From Cladocopium goreaui (Eukaryota; Sar; Dinophyceae; Suessiales; Symbiodiniaceae): 64,000 nucleotides of DNA. The notes beneath the pieces were generated by a model. It did no database searches. It had not been told where the DNA came from and saw only the letters and a program-made list of their open reading frames with translations. The first letter of the stretch is position 1; each line of letters begins with the position of its first letter. Positions 33,561 through 44,065 of this stretch are shown piece by piece. Position numbers and translations under genes: made by a program. The stretch covers positions 201,987 through 265,986 of the forward strand of contig CAMXCT020000117.1 of the NCBI GenBank assembly GCA_947184155.2, given 5' to 3'.

Positions 33561-34290
33561 TGTTTTTTTCATATTTTTTATTTTTTTCATGTGTTTTTTT
33601 ATTTTTTCAATTTTATGCATATATTTTCATATTTTTGATTGAAAAATACCATTGCCAATCCAGACCACTGCAGATCTAACCCACGTTTTGGTGTTGCTGA
33701 CTTGAGGTTCAAAAGATCTCGAGGCAATTCCCCAACAAGAACTTCTATTTGCCTTCGGAGCTGGCTCACGCATTTTGGAGTACTACAGCAAATCTTTTCA
33801 CATTGGCACTGACACCAAGGAGACAGGCTTCAAATGTGCAATTGGTGGACAGTCAGGACCTGGCGTTTCCTCACATAGACTTTTATCCCAGAGCGCGCTT
33901 GCTTATTGCCGCCCAAATATAGGTAGTATACGTATTGTATAGTATAAGGTATATCGTAGCATATAACGCTTGGTCTCGCCCCGTCTAGTCTCGTATCCTC
34001 TCATCTCGTCTCGCATCGTACGGCATTATCGTGTAAATTATACGGTATCATCTTCCAAAAGGAGGTTTAGGAAGAAACTTCCGAGTTAGGGACAAACTGA
34101 ATTACCTTAACAATTTACTTAATTCATCACATCACCTCAATCAGTATATCCTTAAATCATTGCATTACTTCAATCAATTCATCACTTAAGTCGTTAGATC
34201 AGTTAGCTAATTAAATCTGTGTACATCACCTCAATCAATACATCGCCTCAAGCATTACACCACGTAAATCATTACATCACCTCACGAAGC
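33561..34290. other. low-complexity region, no gene
   Basis: Includes a GTATA-rich stretch (about 33920-33965), TCTCG-rich stretch (33970-34020), and degenerate ATCACCTCAATCAnTACATC units (about 34125-34290). Confidence 0.5.
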
Positions 34291-34319
34291 GGTAGTGGCG
34301 GCATACAGCACATGGTGCG

Positions 34320-34829
34320 TTGGGGTCGCGACTGGGGCGGCTGTTGTTTCGGCGGTTGCGGCTATGGTCGTGGCCTGAAGAGTTCGCACTGCGGACGGTG
34401 TTTGATTGGATCAGACGTGAGGTGGATGTCACTGTGCCATTGTGTTTTGTGAGGCATGGTTGCAGATCGCCGTCGAACGGCGGTGCAGCAGTTGCCGGAG
34501 CTTTGGCGAAGTGGTGTAAATTTCAGCATATGACGCTTTTGGCGTCACGATTGGGGCGGCTGTTGTTTCGGCAGTTCCGGATGTGGTCATGGCCTGCTCG
34601 GCGAAGTGGTCAGATCAAAAGATGGTTACAGGTGGCAAAAAAAGCAGGAGCTGACAGCTCTGGCCAGGAAGTGGCCCCAGAACAGAAGAAGGATGTGGAA
34701 GTGGAAGTCGACTGGGTCCCATTTCATGGCATGTCGTCGAATTGCAAACTAGACGACGGTTGGCCCGAGAGCGAAAAACACGTCCTTCAAGCAGCTCTGA
34801 GTATTGTAGTCGTAAAAAATAGTCGGTGA
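34320..34829 (+). CDS. possible 169-residue protein, doubtful
   Basis: An open frame with an internal duplication: SRLGRLLFRRLRLWSWP near residue 2 and SRLGRLLFRQFRMWSWP near residue 80, reflecting a direct DNA repeat about 231 bp apart (about 34325-34376 and 34553-34603). The C-terminus is Lys/Glu-rich. No family recognised. It starts with a non-standard or uncertain start and may be only a chance frame through a duplicated non-coding segment. Confidence 0.2.
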   Translation: MGSRLGRLLFRRLRLWSWPEEFALRTVFDWIRREVDVTVPLCFVRHGCRSPSNGGAAVAGALAKWCKFQHMTLLASRLGRLLFRQFRMWSWPARRSGQIKRWLQVAKKAGADSSGQEVAPEQKKDVEVEVDWVPFHGMSSNCKLDDGWPESEKHVLQAALSIVVVKNSR

Positions 34830-34934
34830 ATGGCTGGTGAATTTTAAATGAGCTATGGAGGGATAGGTTGTGAAAAGTAACATTGATTAAGAAGAGGATA
34901 CATGTGACAACCCATGCATATGCACTGTGCTGCT

Positions 34935-35695
34935 TTTACACGCAGACGCCTTTACACACACACACACACTTTCACACACAGAGGCTTTTACACGCAGAAC
35001 CTTTTACGCAGAGACCCCCTTACACACAGACGCTTTTGCACACAGAAGCTTTTACACACAGACTCCTTTACACACAAACGCTTTTACACACAGACGCTTT
35101 TACACACGGACCCTTTTAGACACATACCCTTTTACACACAGACACTTTTACACACATACGCTTTTCTTTTACACACACACACACTTTCACACACAGAGGC
35201 TTTTACACGCAGAACCTTTTACGCAGAGACTCCCTTACACACAGACGCTTTTGCACACAGAAGCTTTTACACAGACTCCTTTACACACAAGCGCTTTTAC
35301 ACACAGACGCTTTTACACACAGACCCTTTTAGACACATACCCTTTTACACACAGACACTTTTACACACATACGCTTTTCTTTTACACACACACACACTTT
35401 CACACACAGAGGCTTTTACACACAGAACCTTTTACGCAGAGACTCCCTTACACACAGACGCTTTTGCACACAGAAGCTTTTACACGCAGACGCTTTTACA
35501 CACGGACGCTTTTACACACAGACACTTTTACACACAGACGCTTTTACACACAGACGCTTTTACACAAAGACTTTTACACACAGACCCTTATACACAGAGA
35601 AGCTTTTACACACAGACCCTTTTACACACAGACGCTTTTACACACACACACACTTTCACACACAGAGGCCTTTACACACAGAAGCTTTTGAAGAG
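34935..35695. repeat. 16-bp satellite, block 1
   Basis: Unit ACGCTTTTACACACAG, with variants such as AGGCTTTTACACACAG. A higher-order repeat of about 210-218 bp is visible: the run CTTTCACACACAGAGGC then GCAGAACCTTTTACGCAGAG recurs near 34966, 35184 and 35396. Because the unit lacks stop trinucleotides in all forward frames, long meaningless reading frames cross it. Confidence 0.9.
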
Positions 35696-35777
35696 TGTCG
35701 CTCACTGACATTTTATTGTCCTGAACTCAAACTTTTCTGTTTTTGACATCAAGCACATGATGGCATGGAGCTCTGTT

Positions 35778-36260
35778 GCAAACGTTTGCAGACATTTCGC
35801 TAGTGAAGTATTGTCACATGTGTGATTTACAGCATCATGGTACCGATCTTTTTAAGCCATTTATGTGGGATTTTCCATTAAAAATTAACAAGCATGTGTC
35901 ATACACAGCATCATGGTACCGAGCTTTTTTGGGCCATTTATGTGGGATTTTCCAAACTAAAATGAAATAACATGTGTCATACACGGCATCATGGTACCGA
36001 GCTTTTTTGATATGTGGGCTATTCCCAGAATAACATGAGATATTGTGTGTCATTTACTGCATTATGGTATTGGACCTTTTTTTTTGCAAACGCTTGCAGA
36101 CATTTCACTAGTGAAGTATAGTCACATGTGTGATTTACAGCATCACGGTACCGATCTTTTTTGGGCCATTTATGTAGGCTTTTCCATTTAAAAAATGAAA
36201 TAACATGTGTCATACACGGCATCATGGTACCGAGCTTTTCTTTTGGGGCCATAATGAAAA
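35778..36260. repeat. about 75-90-bp minisatellite between 16-bp blocks
   Basis: Units share CATGTGTCATACACAGCATC, ATGGTACCGAGCTTTTTT and GGGCCATTTATGTGGG. A larger duplication places GCAAACGTTTGCAGACATTT at 35778 and a near copy at 36077. Confidence 0.85.
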
Positions 36261-36277
36261 AACATGCGTCATACACA

Positions 36278-38690
36278 GAGGTTTTTACACACAGACGCTT
36301 TTACACGCAGATGCTTTTACACACACACACTTTCACACACAGAGGCTTTTACACACAGACCCTTTTATACACAGAGGCTTTTACACACAGACGCTTTTAC
36401 ACACAGACGCCTTTACACACAGACACTTTTACACACAGACACTTTTACCCACAGAAGCTTTTACACACACACACACACGCTTTTCTTTTACACACACACA
36501 CATTCACACTTTCACACACAAAGGCTTTTATACACAGACGCTTACACTTACACAGAAGCTTTTACAGACACACGCTTTTCTTGTACACACACACACTTTC
36601 ACACACAGAGGCTTTTACACACAGACGCTTTTACAGAGACTTTTGCACACAGACGCTTTTACACACAGACGCTTTTACACACAGACCCTTTTACACACAG
36701 ACACTTTTACACACAGACGCCTTTGCACACAGACGCTTTTACGCACGGACCCTTTTACACACAGAAGCTTTTACACACAGAAGCTTTTACACACAAGAGC
36801 TTTTACACACAGACGCTTTTACACACAGAAGCTTTTACACACAGACTCCTTTACACACAGACGCTTTTACGCACAGACCCTTTTACACACAGACGATTTT
36901 ACACACGCACGCTTTTACGCATAGACGCTTTTACACACAGACGCTTTTACACACAGAGGATTTTACACACAGACGCTTTTCCACACAGAACCTTTTACAC
37001 AGATACTTCTTTACACACTGACGCTTTTGCACACAGAAGCTTTTACACGCAGACGCTTACACAGAGACTTTTACACACAAACGCTTTTACACACAGACGC
37101 TTTTACACACAAACTCCTTTACACACAGACGCTTTTACACACAGACGCCTTTAGACAAACACACGCGCACTTTCACACACAGAGGCTTTTACACACAGAA
37201 GCTTTTACACACAGACTCCTTTACACACAGACGCTTTTACGCACAGACCCTTTTACACACAGACGATTTTACACACGGACGCTTTTACACATAGACGCTT
37301 TTACACACAGACGCTTTTACACACAGACGATTTTACACAGACGCTTTTCCACACAGAACCTTTTACACAGGTACTCCTTTACACACTGACGCTTTTGCAC
37401 ACAGAAGCTTTTACACGCAGACGCTTACAGAGACTTTTACACACAGACGCTTTTACACACAGACGCTTTTGCACACAGACGCTGTTACGCACGGACCCTT
37501 TTACACACAGAAGCTTTTACACACAAGAGCTTTTACACACAGACGCTTTTACACACAGACGCTTTTACACACAGAGATTTTTACACATAGACGCTTTCAC
37601 ACACAGAGGCTTTTACACACAGAAACTCCTGTACATACAGACCCTTTTACACACAGAAGCTTTTACACACAAGAGCTTTTACACACACAGACGCTTTCAC
37701 ACACAGACGCTTTTACGCACAGACCCTTTTACACACAGAAGCTTATACACACAAGAGCTTTTACACACAGACGCTTTTACACACAGATGCTTTTGGACAC
37801 AGAGACTTGTACACACAGACGCTTTCACACACAGAGGCTTTTACAAACGGAAACTCCTGTACACACAGACGCTTTTACACAGACACTTTTTCACACAGAC
37901 GCTTTTACACACAGACGCTTTTACACACAGACGCTTTTACATACTGCCGATTTACACACAGACGCTATTACAGAAAGACGATTCTACACACAAATGCTTT
38001 TGCACACAGACGCTTTTACACACAGACGCTTTCACACACACAGAGGCTTTTACACACAGAAACTCCTGTACACACAGACGCTTTTACACAGACACTTTTT
38101 CACACAGACGCTTTTACACACAGACGCTTTCACACACAGACGCTTTTACGCACGGACCCTCTTACACACAGAAGCTTTTACACATAAGAGCTTTTACACA
38201 CAGACGCTTTTACACACAGACGCTTTTACACACAGACGCTTTTCCACACAGAACCTTTTACACAGATACTCCTTTACACACTGACGCTTTTGCACACAGA
38301 AGCTTTTACACGCAGACGCTTTCACACACAGAGATTTTTACACACAGACGCTTTCACACACAGAGGCTTTTACACACAGAAACTCCTGTACATACAGACG
38401 CCTTTACACAGACACTTTTTCACACAGACGCTTTTACATACAGACGCTTTCACACACAGACGCTTTTACACACAGACCCTTTTACACACAGAAGCTTTTA
38501 CACACAAGAGCTTTTACACACACAGACGCTTTTACACACGGACGCTCTTACACACAAACGCTTTTACACACAGACGCTTTCACACACAGAGGCTTTTACA
38601 CACAGACTCCTCACAAAGACGTTTACACACAGAAACTTTCACACACAGAAACTCCTTTACACACAAATACTTTCACATATAAAAACCGGA
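36278..38690. repeat. 16-bp satellite, block 2
   Basis: About 150 units of the same CTTTTACACACAGACG repeat as block 1, with embedded longer repeats (for example AGATACTCCTTTACACACTG-type segments near 37005, 37370 and 38267). It ends directly in the about-75-bp repeat at 38690. Confidence 0.9.
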
Positions 38691-38897
38691 CCCGTGAAAT
38701 CGCAATTTTTCCTTAGTTTTTGACGTCCAACGTCCATTTTGTGCGAAAGGCTTGCGATGGATACTTCAAAATCGCAATTTTTCCTCAGTTTTTGACGTTC
38801 AACGTCCATTTCGCGCGAAAGGGTTGCAAAGTGACACTTTTTGTCGCAATTTTTCCTCAGTTTTTGACGTTCAACGTCCATTTCGCGTGAAAGGGCA
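38690..38897. repeat. about 71-75-bp satellite following block 2
   Basis: Three units, each with TCGCAATTTTTCC, CAGTTTTTGACGTT, CAACGTCCATTTCGCG and GAAAGGGTTG-like ends. Homologous units follow the third 16-bp array at 53892. Confidence 0.85.
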
Positions 38898-40208
38898 AAC
38901 AAAACTAGGACTTCTTTGTATGCTTAATTGAGGACAAAGAAACTCGTCATCCCCTGTTCCGCTTTTGACCTGAACGTTATTGTTTCGGAGTATTTTGAGT
39001 CCCTATGGGCACAGAGCAAAGGACGGATCGAATGATTCAATCATTTAACTTCCCTCCGCGATGCACAACCGCATCTGAAAGGAAATTTTAAAATCTGGTT
39101 CGCGCCTTAGGAAGACTTGGGTTTTTCATAAGGTCCCATGAAATAGGGCACCACCTTTTCCGTTAGATGTCTGTTAGGTACTTGTAGTTCTTTTTTGTTT
39201 CGAAGGATGGGACGTTTTTGGGACTTAGCTTGCGCATAGGCTTCCATGGCCTGCTCCGAGCGGGAAAACTTTTGGGTTGGAAAGTCTAGCATATATCCAT
39301 CACGCAGGCTGAAAGCCCGGCGTAGTATGCTGGAAGTTTTTCCAATGGAAAAATCAAGTTTGCGTAGAAACCTTGTTGACAGGTCCTAGTCATAAAGGGC
39401 TGAGGACTTTTGCAGATGCTCTTCAAGCCATCAAGCTGAATGCTTTTGACTACTGGTCATGCCCTCACACAAGAGAGAGTCGTACGCACTATTTTAAACT
39501 TCATGGCCGTGTTGATACTTCGCTAGTACAAGCACGTTAGCGATCTTTTGCCACGAATCATCTTTATATTAACCCAGGGATAGTGATCCTTGTATGGCTT
39601 ATTCCTGGAATTATACCAAAGCTTGAGGATACGAAGAAATCTTCGCAGTAGAGGGGACGTTGGAAGAGAGCAAAAAAGGAGACACGTGAGTGTTTCACTA
39701 AAGGGTGAAGGTCCCCAGCAGTCTCAGGGTTTGGCCGGACTCTGGGGTGGCCCTGATATACCTTGGGCAAGGTTAACCTTGGGTTTGGCCGGGTTTTCCT
39801 TGGGGTATATAGGGCAAGGGTCCTAAACAAACAGGACAGGGGTTCCTGAGATTTAAGAACTTGCTCCTGGGGGTATAGTTTTCTGCGATTTCTCGCTGCA
39901 TTCATTGACAAATTTGGTCTTGCACAGCTGCGAAAAAAGGAGAGTCCTCTTGAGTCTTTATATATATATATAGTTTATGTATGTATGTATGTATGTATGT
40001 ATCTATATATATATACAGAGATGGATATACAAATACATTGACAACTAGACAATTTGTCTGAAAACACGGTTGCTGCTGTCAATCCCATTGCAGTTTCCAC
40101 ACGGTACAAGATATGCAGCCCGGGAGATTGAGCGGTAAAAAGTGGCTTTTGCAGCAAGACAAGAGGTAGCATGGCTTTACTGGGATTTCCCCCCAATTCC
40201 ACAATTAT
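38898..40208. other. region without a supported gene
   Basis: Two near-repeats of GGGTTTGGCCGG (about 39727 and 39780) and a TA/ATGT microsatellite at about 39960-40015. Nothing else recognised. Confidence 0.35.
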
Positions 40209-40395
40209 CTATACCGACCGGCCGAAAGATAGAATATGTCGTTTTGAATGACCGCCTGAATATTCTATCTTTTGATTATTTTTAATTTCAGAATATTCTA
40301 TCTTGTGGGTGCTAGACCCTGTGTTTTTAGGATTTTTGAGATATTCTATCTTGTCCCCACTAAGAGTACAATATTCTATCTTGTCGCCGGTCGGT
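40209..40395. repeat. ATATTCTATCTTGT repeats
   Basis: The motif (A)ATATTCTATCTT occurs at about 40257, 40292, 40340 and 40370, with an inverted form (AAGATAGAATATG) at about 40226-40238. Spacing is irregular, 30-48 bp. Confidence 0.7.
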
Positions 40396-40549
40396 ATACC
40401 CCTTCTTACTTTTCGATTTTTCGACTTTTCGAAATTCAAAACGAAACCTTCCCACTTTTCCACTTTTCGTTTTTCGACTTTTCGAAACTGATTTTGCATA
40501 CTTTTCGCCCGGAGCCTTGCACCACATCTTTCCGACCCAGAAACCCCTT

Positions 40550-41560
40550 GTCTCCAACTTGTCTCCCACTTGTCGCCCACTTGTCTCCCAGTTGTCTCGC
40601 ACTTGCTTTTCTTACTTGTGTCCGACTTGTTTCCCACCTGTCTGCCACTTGTCTGCCACTTGTCCCGCACTTGTCTCTCACTTGTCTCCCACTTGACTCC
40701 CACTTGTCTTCCACTTGTCTCCCACTTGTCCCGCACTTGTCTCCCACTTGCCACCCACTTGTCTCCCAGTTGTCTCGCACTTGTTTTTCTTACTTGTTTC
40801 CCACCTGTCTGCCACTTGTCTGCCACTTGTCTCGCACTTGTCTCTCACTTGTCTCCCACTTGACTCCCACTTGTCTTCCACTTGTCTCCCACTTGTCCCG
40901 CACTTGTCTCCCACTTGTCTCCCACTTGTCGCCCGCTTGTCTCCCACTTGTCTTCCACTTGCTTCCTTCTTGTCTCCCACCTGTCTTCGCACTTGCCCGC
41001 CACTTGCCTCCGACTTGTCACTTCCATCTGTCTCCCACTTGTCTCTCCCACTTGTCTCCCACTTGTCTTCCACTTGTCTCCGACTTGTCCCCCACTTGTC
41101 TTCCACTTGTCTCGCGCTTGTCCCCCACTTGCCTCCCACTTGTCTCCCACTTGTCTCCCACTTATCTCCCACCTCTCTGCCACTTGTTTTCCACTTGTCT
41201 CCACTGGTCTCCCACTTGGCCCCCACTTGTCTGTCTCTTGTCTCTTCTCTCCCATTTGTCTCCTATTTGTCTTCCACTTGTCTTCCATCTGCCTCCCACT
41301 TGTCTCGCACTTGTACCCCACTTGGTCTCACTTGTCTCCCACTTGTCTGCCATTTGTCTCCCACTTGGCCCCCACTTGTCTCCGACTTGTCTCCCGCTTG
41401 CCTCCCACTTGTCTGCCACTTGTCTCCCACTTGTCCCCCATGTGCCCATGTGTCTCCCACTTGGAACCTTGGAACTTTGCCTGCTGCGGCTTGTCTTCCA
41501 TTTGTCTCCCGCTTAGCTTGTCTGCTACTGTGTGTCTCACGTTGCCTGTCACCTTGTTTC
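40550..41560. repeat. 11-bp satellite, CCACTTGTCTC
   Basis: About 90 units of CCACTTGTCTC with point variants and a larger internal duplication (the stretch from CAGTTGTCTCGCACTTG recurs at about 40589 and 40768). A short diverged block with the same units lies at about 48085-48180. Both strands are open in several frames only because the unit lacks stops. Confidence 0.9.
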
Positions 41561-41903
41561 CCATCTTGTTCGCAGGACATTCTTTACATACAGAACTTCA
41601 GTTGTTTTTTTTTCCGAGTAGAATTTTTCAATGCTAGCCCTTGGACACATGCAAAACACACGTCCAATTATCCATCAATAGTGAGTCTATCGTATGCATT
41701 TTCCAATTTCCACTCAAAAAATGAAAAAACATGTGAAAACGCAAAAAAACACAGAATACTATTTTCTGGACGTGCGAAGAGCACTGCTGCAAGAAAAGAC
41801 CGTCTGGCTGACAGCATGCAAAGTGATCAGTTTGGAATCTCAGACGTTGGAATCCTTGCTGCTGTTGGGTTGCAGAGCTGGGTTAATGTATATATTTTGT
41901 CTT

Positions 41904-41999
41904 CCGGCAACCGGCACCGGGAACCGGCACCGGGAACCGGCAGCGGCAACCGGCAACCGGCAACCGGCACCAGCGCCCGGCACCGGCAACCGGCCACCG
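41904..41999. repeat. CCGGCAACCGGCACC repeat, left copy
   Basis: Short GC-rich units alternate CCGGCAA and CCGGCACCGGGAA. The same repeat occurs at 43592-43660, so the two blocks bracket the intervening TTTAGGG-like tract. Confidence 0.8.
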
Positions 42000-42740
42000 C
42001 TTAGTTTCAGGTTTCTTTATGGTTGGATGTGGTTCGCTTAGGGTTCCTTCAGGGTTGACGTAGGCTGAGTTGAGGGTAGGGTCGGATTACCAGTAGAGCC
42101 CGTCTTGGACTGGCCTGCGCATAAACACACACATAAACGGCTTCAAATACGCAAACAAAATGCATATTCCCGACATATACAGAAATTCTGGCTACCAGCT
42201 GTTTTCTTTATGTTTACGTTTAAGTTTACGTTTCTTTTACGTAAGGGGTAGAAAAAATCCTATTTGCCCAAAATAAGTTTTCTTTTTGTCCCGGCTTAAA
42301 AAAACATATAAACCATACACATGTACAAACACAAACGTTACAAAATGTGTTTGCGTTCTCGTTTGCGTTTTGTTTATGTTTCTGTTTATGTTTTCTTTAC
42401 GCGCGTTTCAAAATAAGGCCTTGTTTTGCCTGATTTGCATAAAAATAATGTCTTATTTTTCCTCCATAAAAAACATCATGAATTCGCAAACGTATACATA
42501 AGTAAAACATAAACGCAACGCAATCCAATCGCAAAATACGTTAATGTGTCACATGTGTTTCGCATATGTTTCACATACGTTTCACATACGGCTCACATAT
42601 GTTTTCACTTGTGCTGCACATACGCTTCACATACGCGTCACATACGTTCCACCAACATAAACGTTTATGTTTCATAACATGAGTTTAACATATGTTTTGC
42701 ATGCGCGGCCACTTAGGATATGTATACGGACCCCCTTGTC
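42000..42740. other. low-complexity region, no gene
   Basis: Contains GTTTACGTTT-type stretches (about 42208-42240) and CACATACGTTT units (about 42563-42655). No gene supported. Confidence 0.45.
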
Positions 42741-42744
42741 AGGC

Positions 42745-43575
42745 TCCTAAAGACGGAAACCCTGGAGGCTTTTGAGATTCAGCTAAGGTTTAAGGTTAAA
42801 GGTTTGCATCGGATTTCTTTAGGGGTTGCTTTGGGTTAGTTTCGGGTCTGTTTTGAAGTTATGAATAGTTTAGGGTTTACTTTAGGTTGTCTTACGGGCT
42901 ATTTTGGGTTGGCTGAAGGTTTATCCTGGTTTTTCTACAAGTTGTTTAGGATTTGTTCCAGGTTTGGCTGCAAGATTTTTTGGATAGATTGAGGGTTGTA
43001 GAAGCTTAGTGTAGGTTCATTTCCGGGTGGTTTAAAGTTTGTTCTCAAAATTGTTGAAAGTTTATTTTGGAATGGTTGAAAATTTGGTTTGGGCTCGTTT
43101 AGGGTTTAGGGTTGCTTTCGGGTTGGTTCAGGGTTTATGTAGGGCTGGTTTAGGGTTCGTTGTAGTGTTTTTTTGAGGTCGGTTTATGCTTTACTTAGGG
43201 CTAGTTAAGGTTTATTGAAGGTTCGTTTAAGGTCATTTTTGGCTTGGTTTTGTGTTTATTTAGGGTTGCTTTCGGATCTATTTGCGATTCCTTTGGGTTG
43301 GTTTAGGGGTTATTGAGTGTTACTTTTGGGCTGTCTCGAATTTCTTTAAAGTTTGTTTTGGGTTGGCTTGAGGCTTCTGGATGGCTTTGACTTTATTTAG
43401 ATTTTATTTGAGATTGGTTTTGGGTTTGCTCAGACTTGGTTTCGGGTTTGCTTTAGGGTTGGTTTGGGTTTGATGTAGGATCGGTTCTAGGGCTGGCTTA
43501 GGGTTTAGGTCAAAATGTAAGATGGGTCCAAATTGGTTCCGGTTTTATCTTGCCTTAGTTTTGAAGTTTGTCTTG
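42745..43575. repeat. degenerate TTTAGGG-like interstitial tract
   Basis: Over 800 bp, G/T-rich units such as GGTTTAGGGTT, TTTGGGTTGG and GGTTTACTTAGGG recur every 15-25 bp on the plus strand. TTTAGGG is the telomere type reported for dinoflagellates. The array is irregular, so it is either a decayed telomere-like tract or an unrelated G/T minisatellite. Confidence 0.6.
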
Positions 43576-43591
43576 GCTTGGTTTAAGGATC

Positions 43592-43660
43592 CAGCACCGG
43601 CCACCGGCACCGGCCACCGGCACCGGGAACCGGCGCCGGCAACCGGCAACTGGCACCGAC
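43592..43660. repeat. CCGGCAACCGGCACC repeat, right copy
   Basis: Units CCGGCCACCGGCACCGG and CCGGCAACCGGCAA, the same family as the left copy at 41904-41999. Confidence 0.8.
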
Positions 43661-43926
43661 CAAAAAGTATATACTCAGCTTGGAACAGCTAGGTTTACCC
43701 GTATGATGCACGACGTGACAACAAAAACTGCCAAATGCTTTGACTGTGACTCCAGGAGTGCAGCGTTTGCTGAACACTTTGCAACGTAAAGCCGAGAAGA
43801 CCGCTGAACGCAATCGGCTATCAACCCAATGCACCAAGATTTCGAGGCAAAGTGCGGTGAAGGCCAAGACTTTGAAGAACCTGGCCTACAATTTAATTTC
43901 TTAGATTCTCCCTGAAAACGTGATGG

Positions 43927-44010
43927 TGAAAGAGAGAAGAGAGAGGGGGAGAGAGAGAGAGAGAGAGCGAGGGAGGGAGGGAGGGAGGGAGGGAGAGAGA
44001 GAGAGGGGGG
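43927..44010. repeat. GA/GGGA purine tract
   Basis: An almost uninterrupted purine strand (GAGAGAGA and GGGAGGGA) of about 80 nt just upstream of the dermatopontin-like exon. Confidence 0.85.
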
Positions 44011-44065
44011 CAGTAATCTTGTTCAGGGGGCAGCTCACCCAGGAATTTCCAGACCCTCTACCAGC

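Noticed and set aside
34935..38690. CRISPR-like array
   Set aside because: Contiguous 16-bp satellite without unique spacers in a eukaryotic context.
34883..38723. Very long open frames over the 16-bp satellites (His-Thr-Phe-Tyr repeats)
   Set aside because: The 16-bp unit has no stop trinucleotide in the forward frames, so all three frames stay open; no start context, unique domain or exon signals.
40209..42004. Open frames on both strands across the CCACTTGTCTC array
   Set aside because: An 11-bp unit without stops gives periodic peptides in several frames; no other coding evidence.
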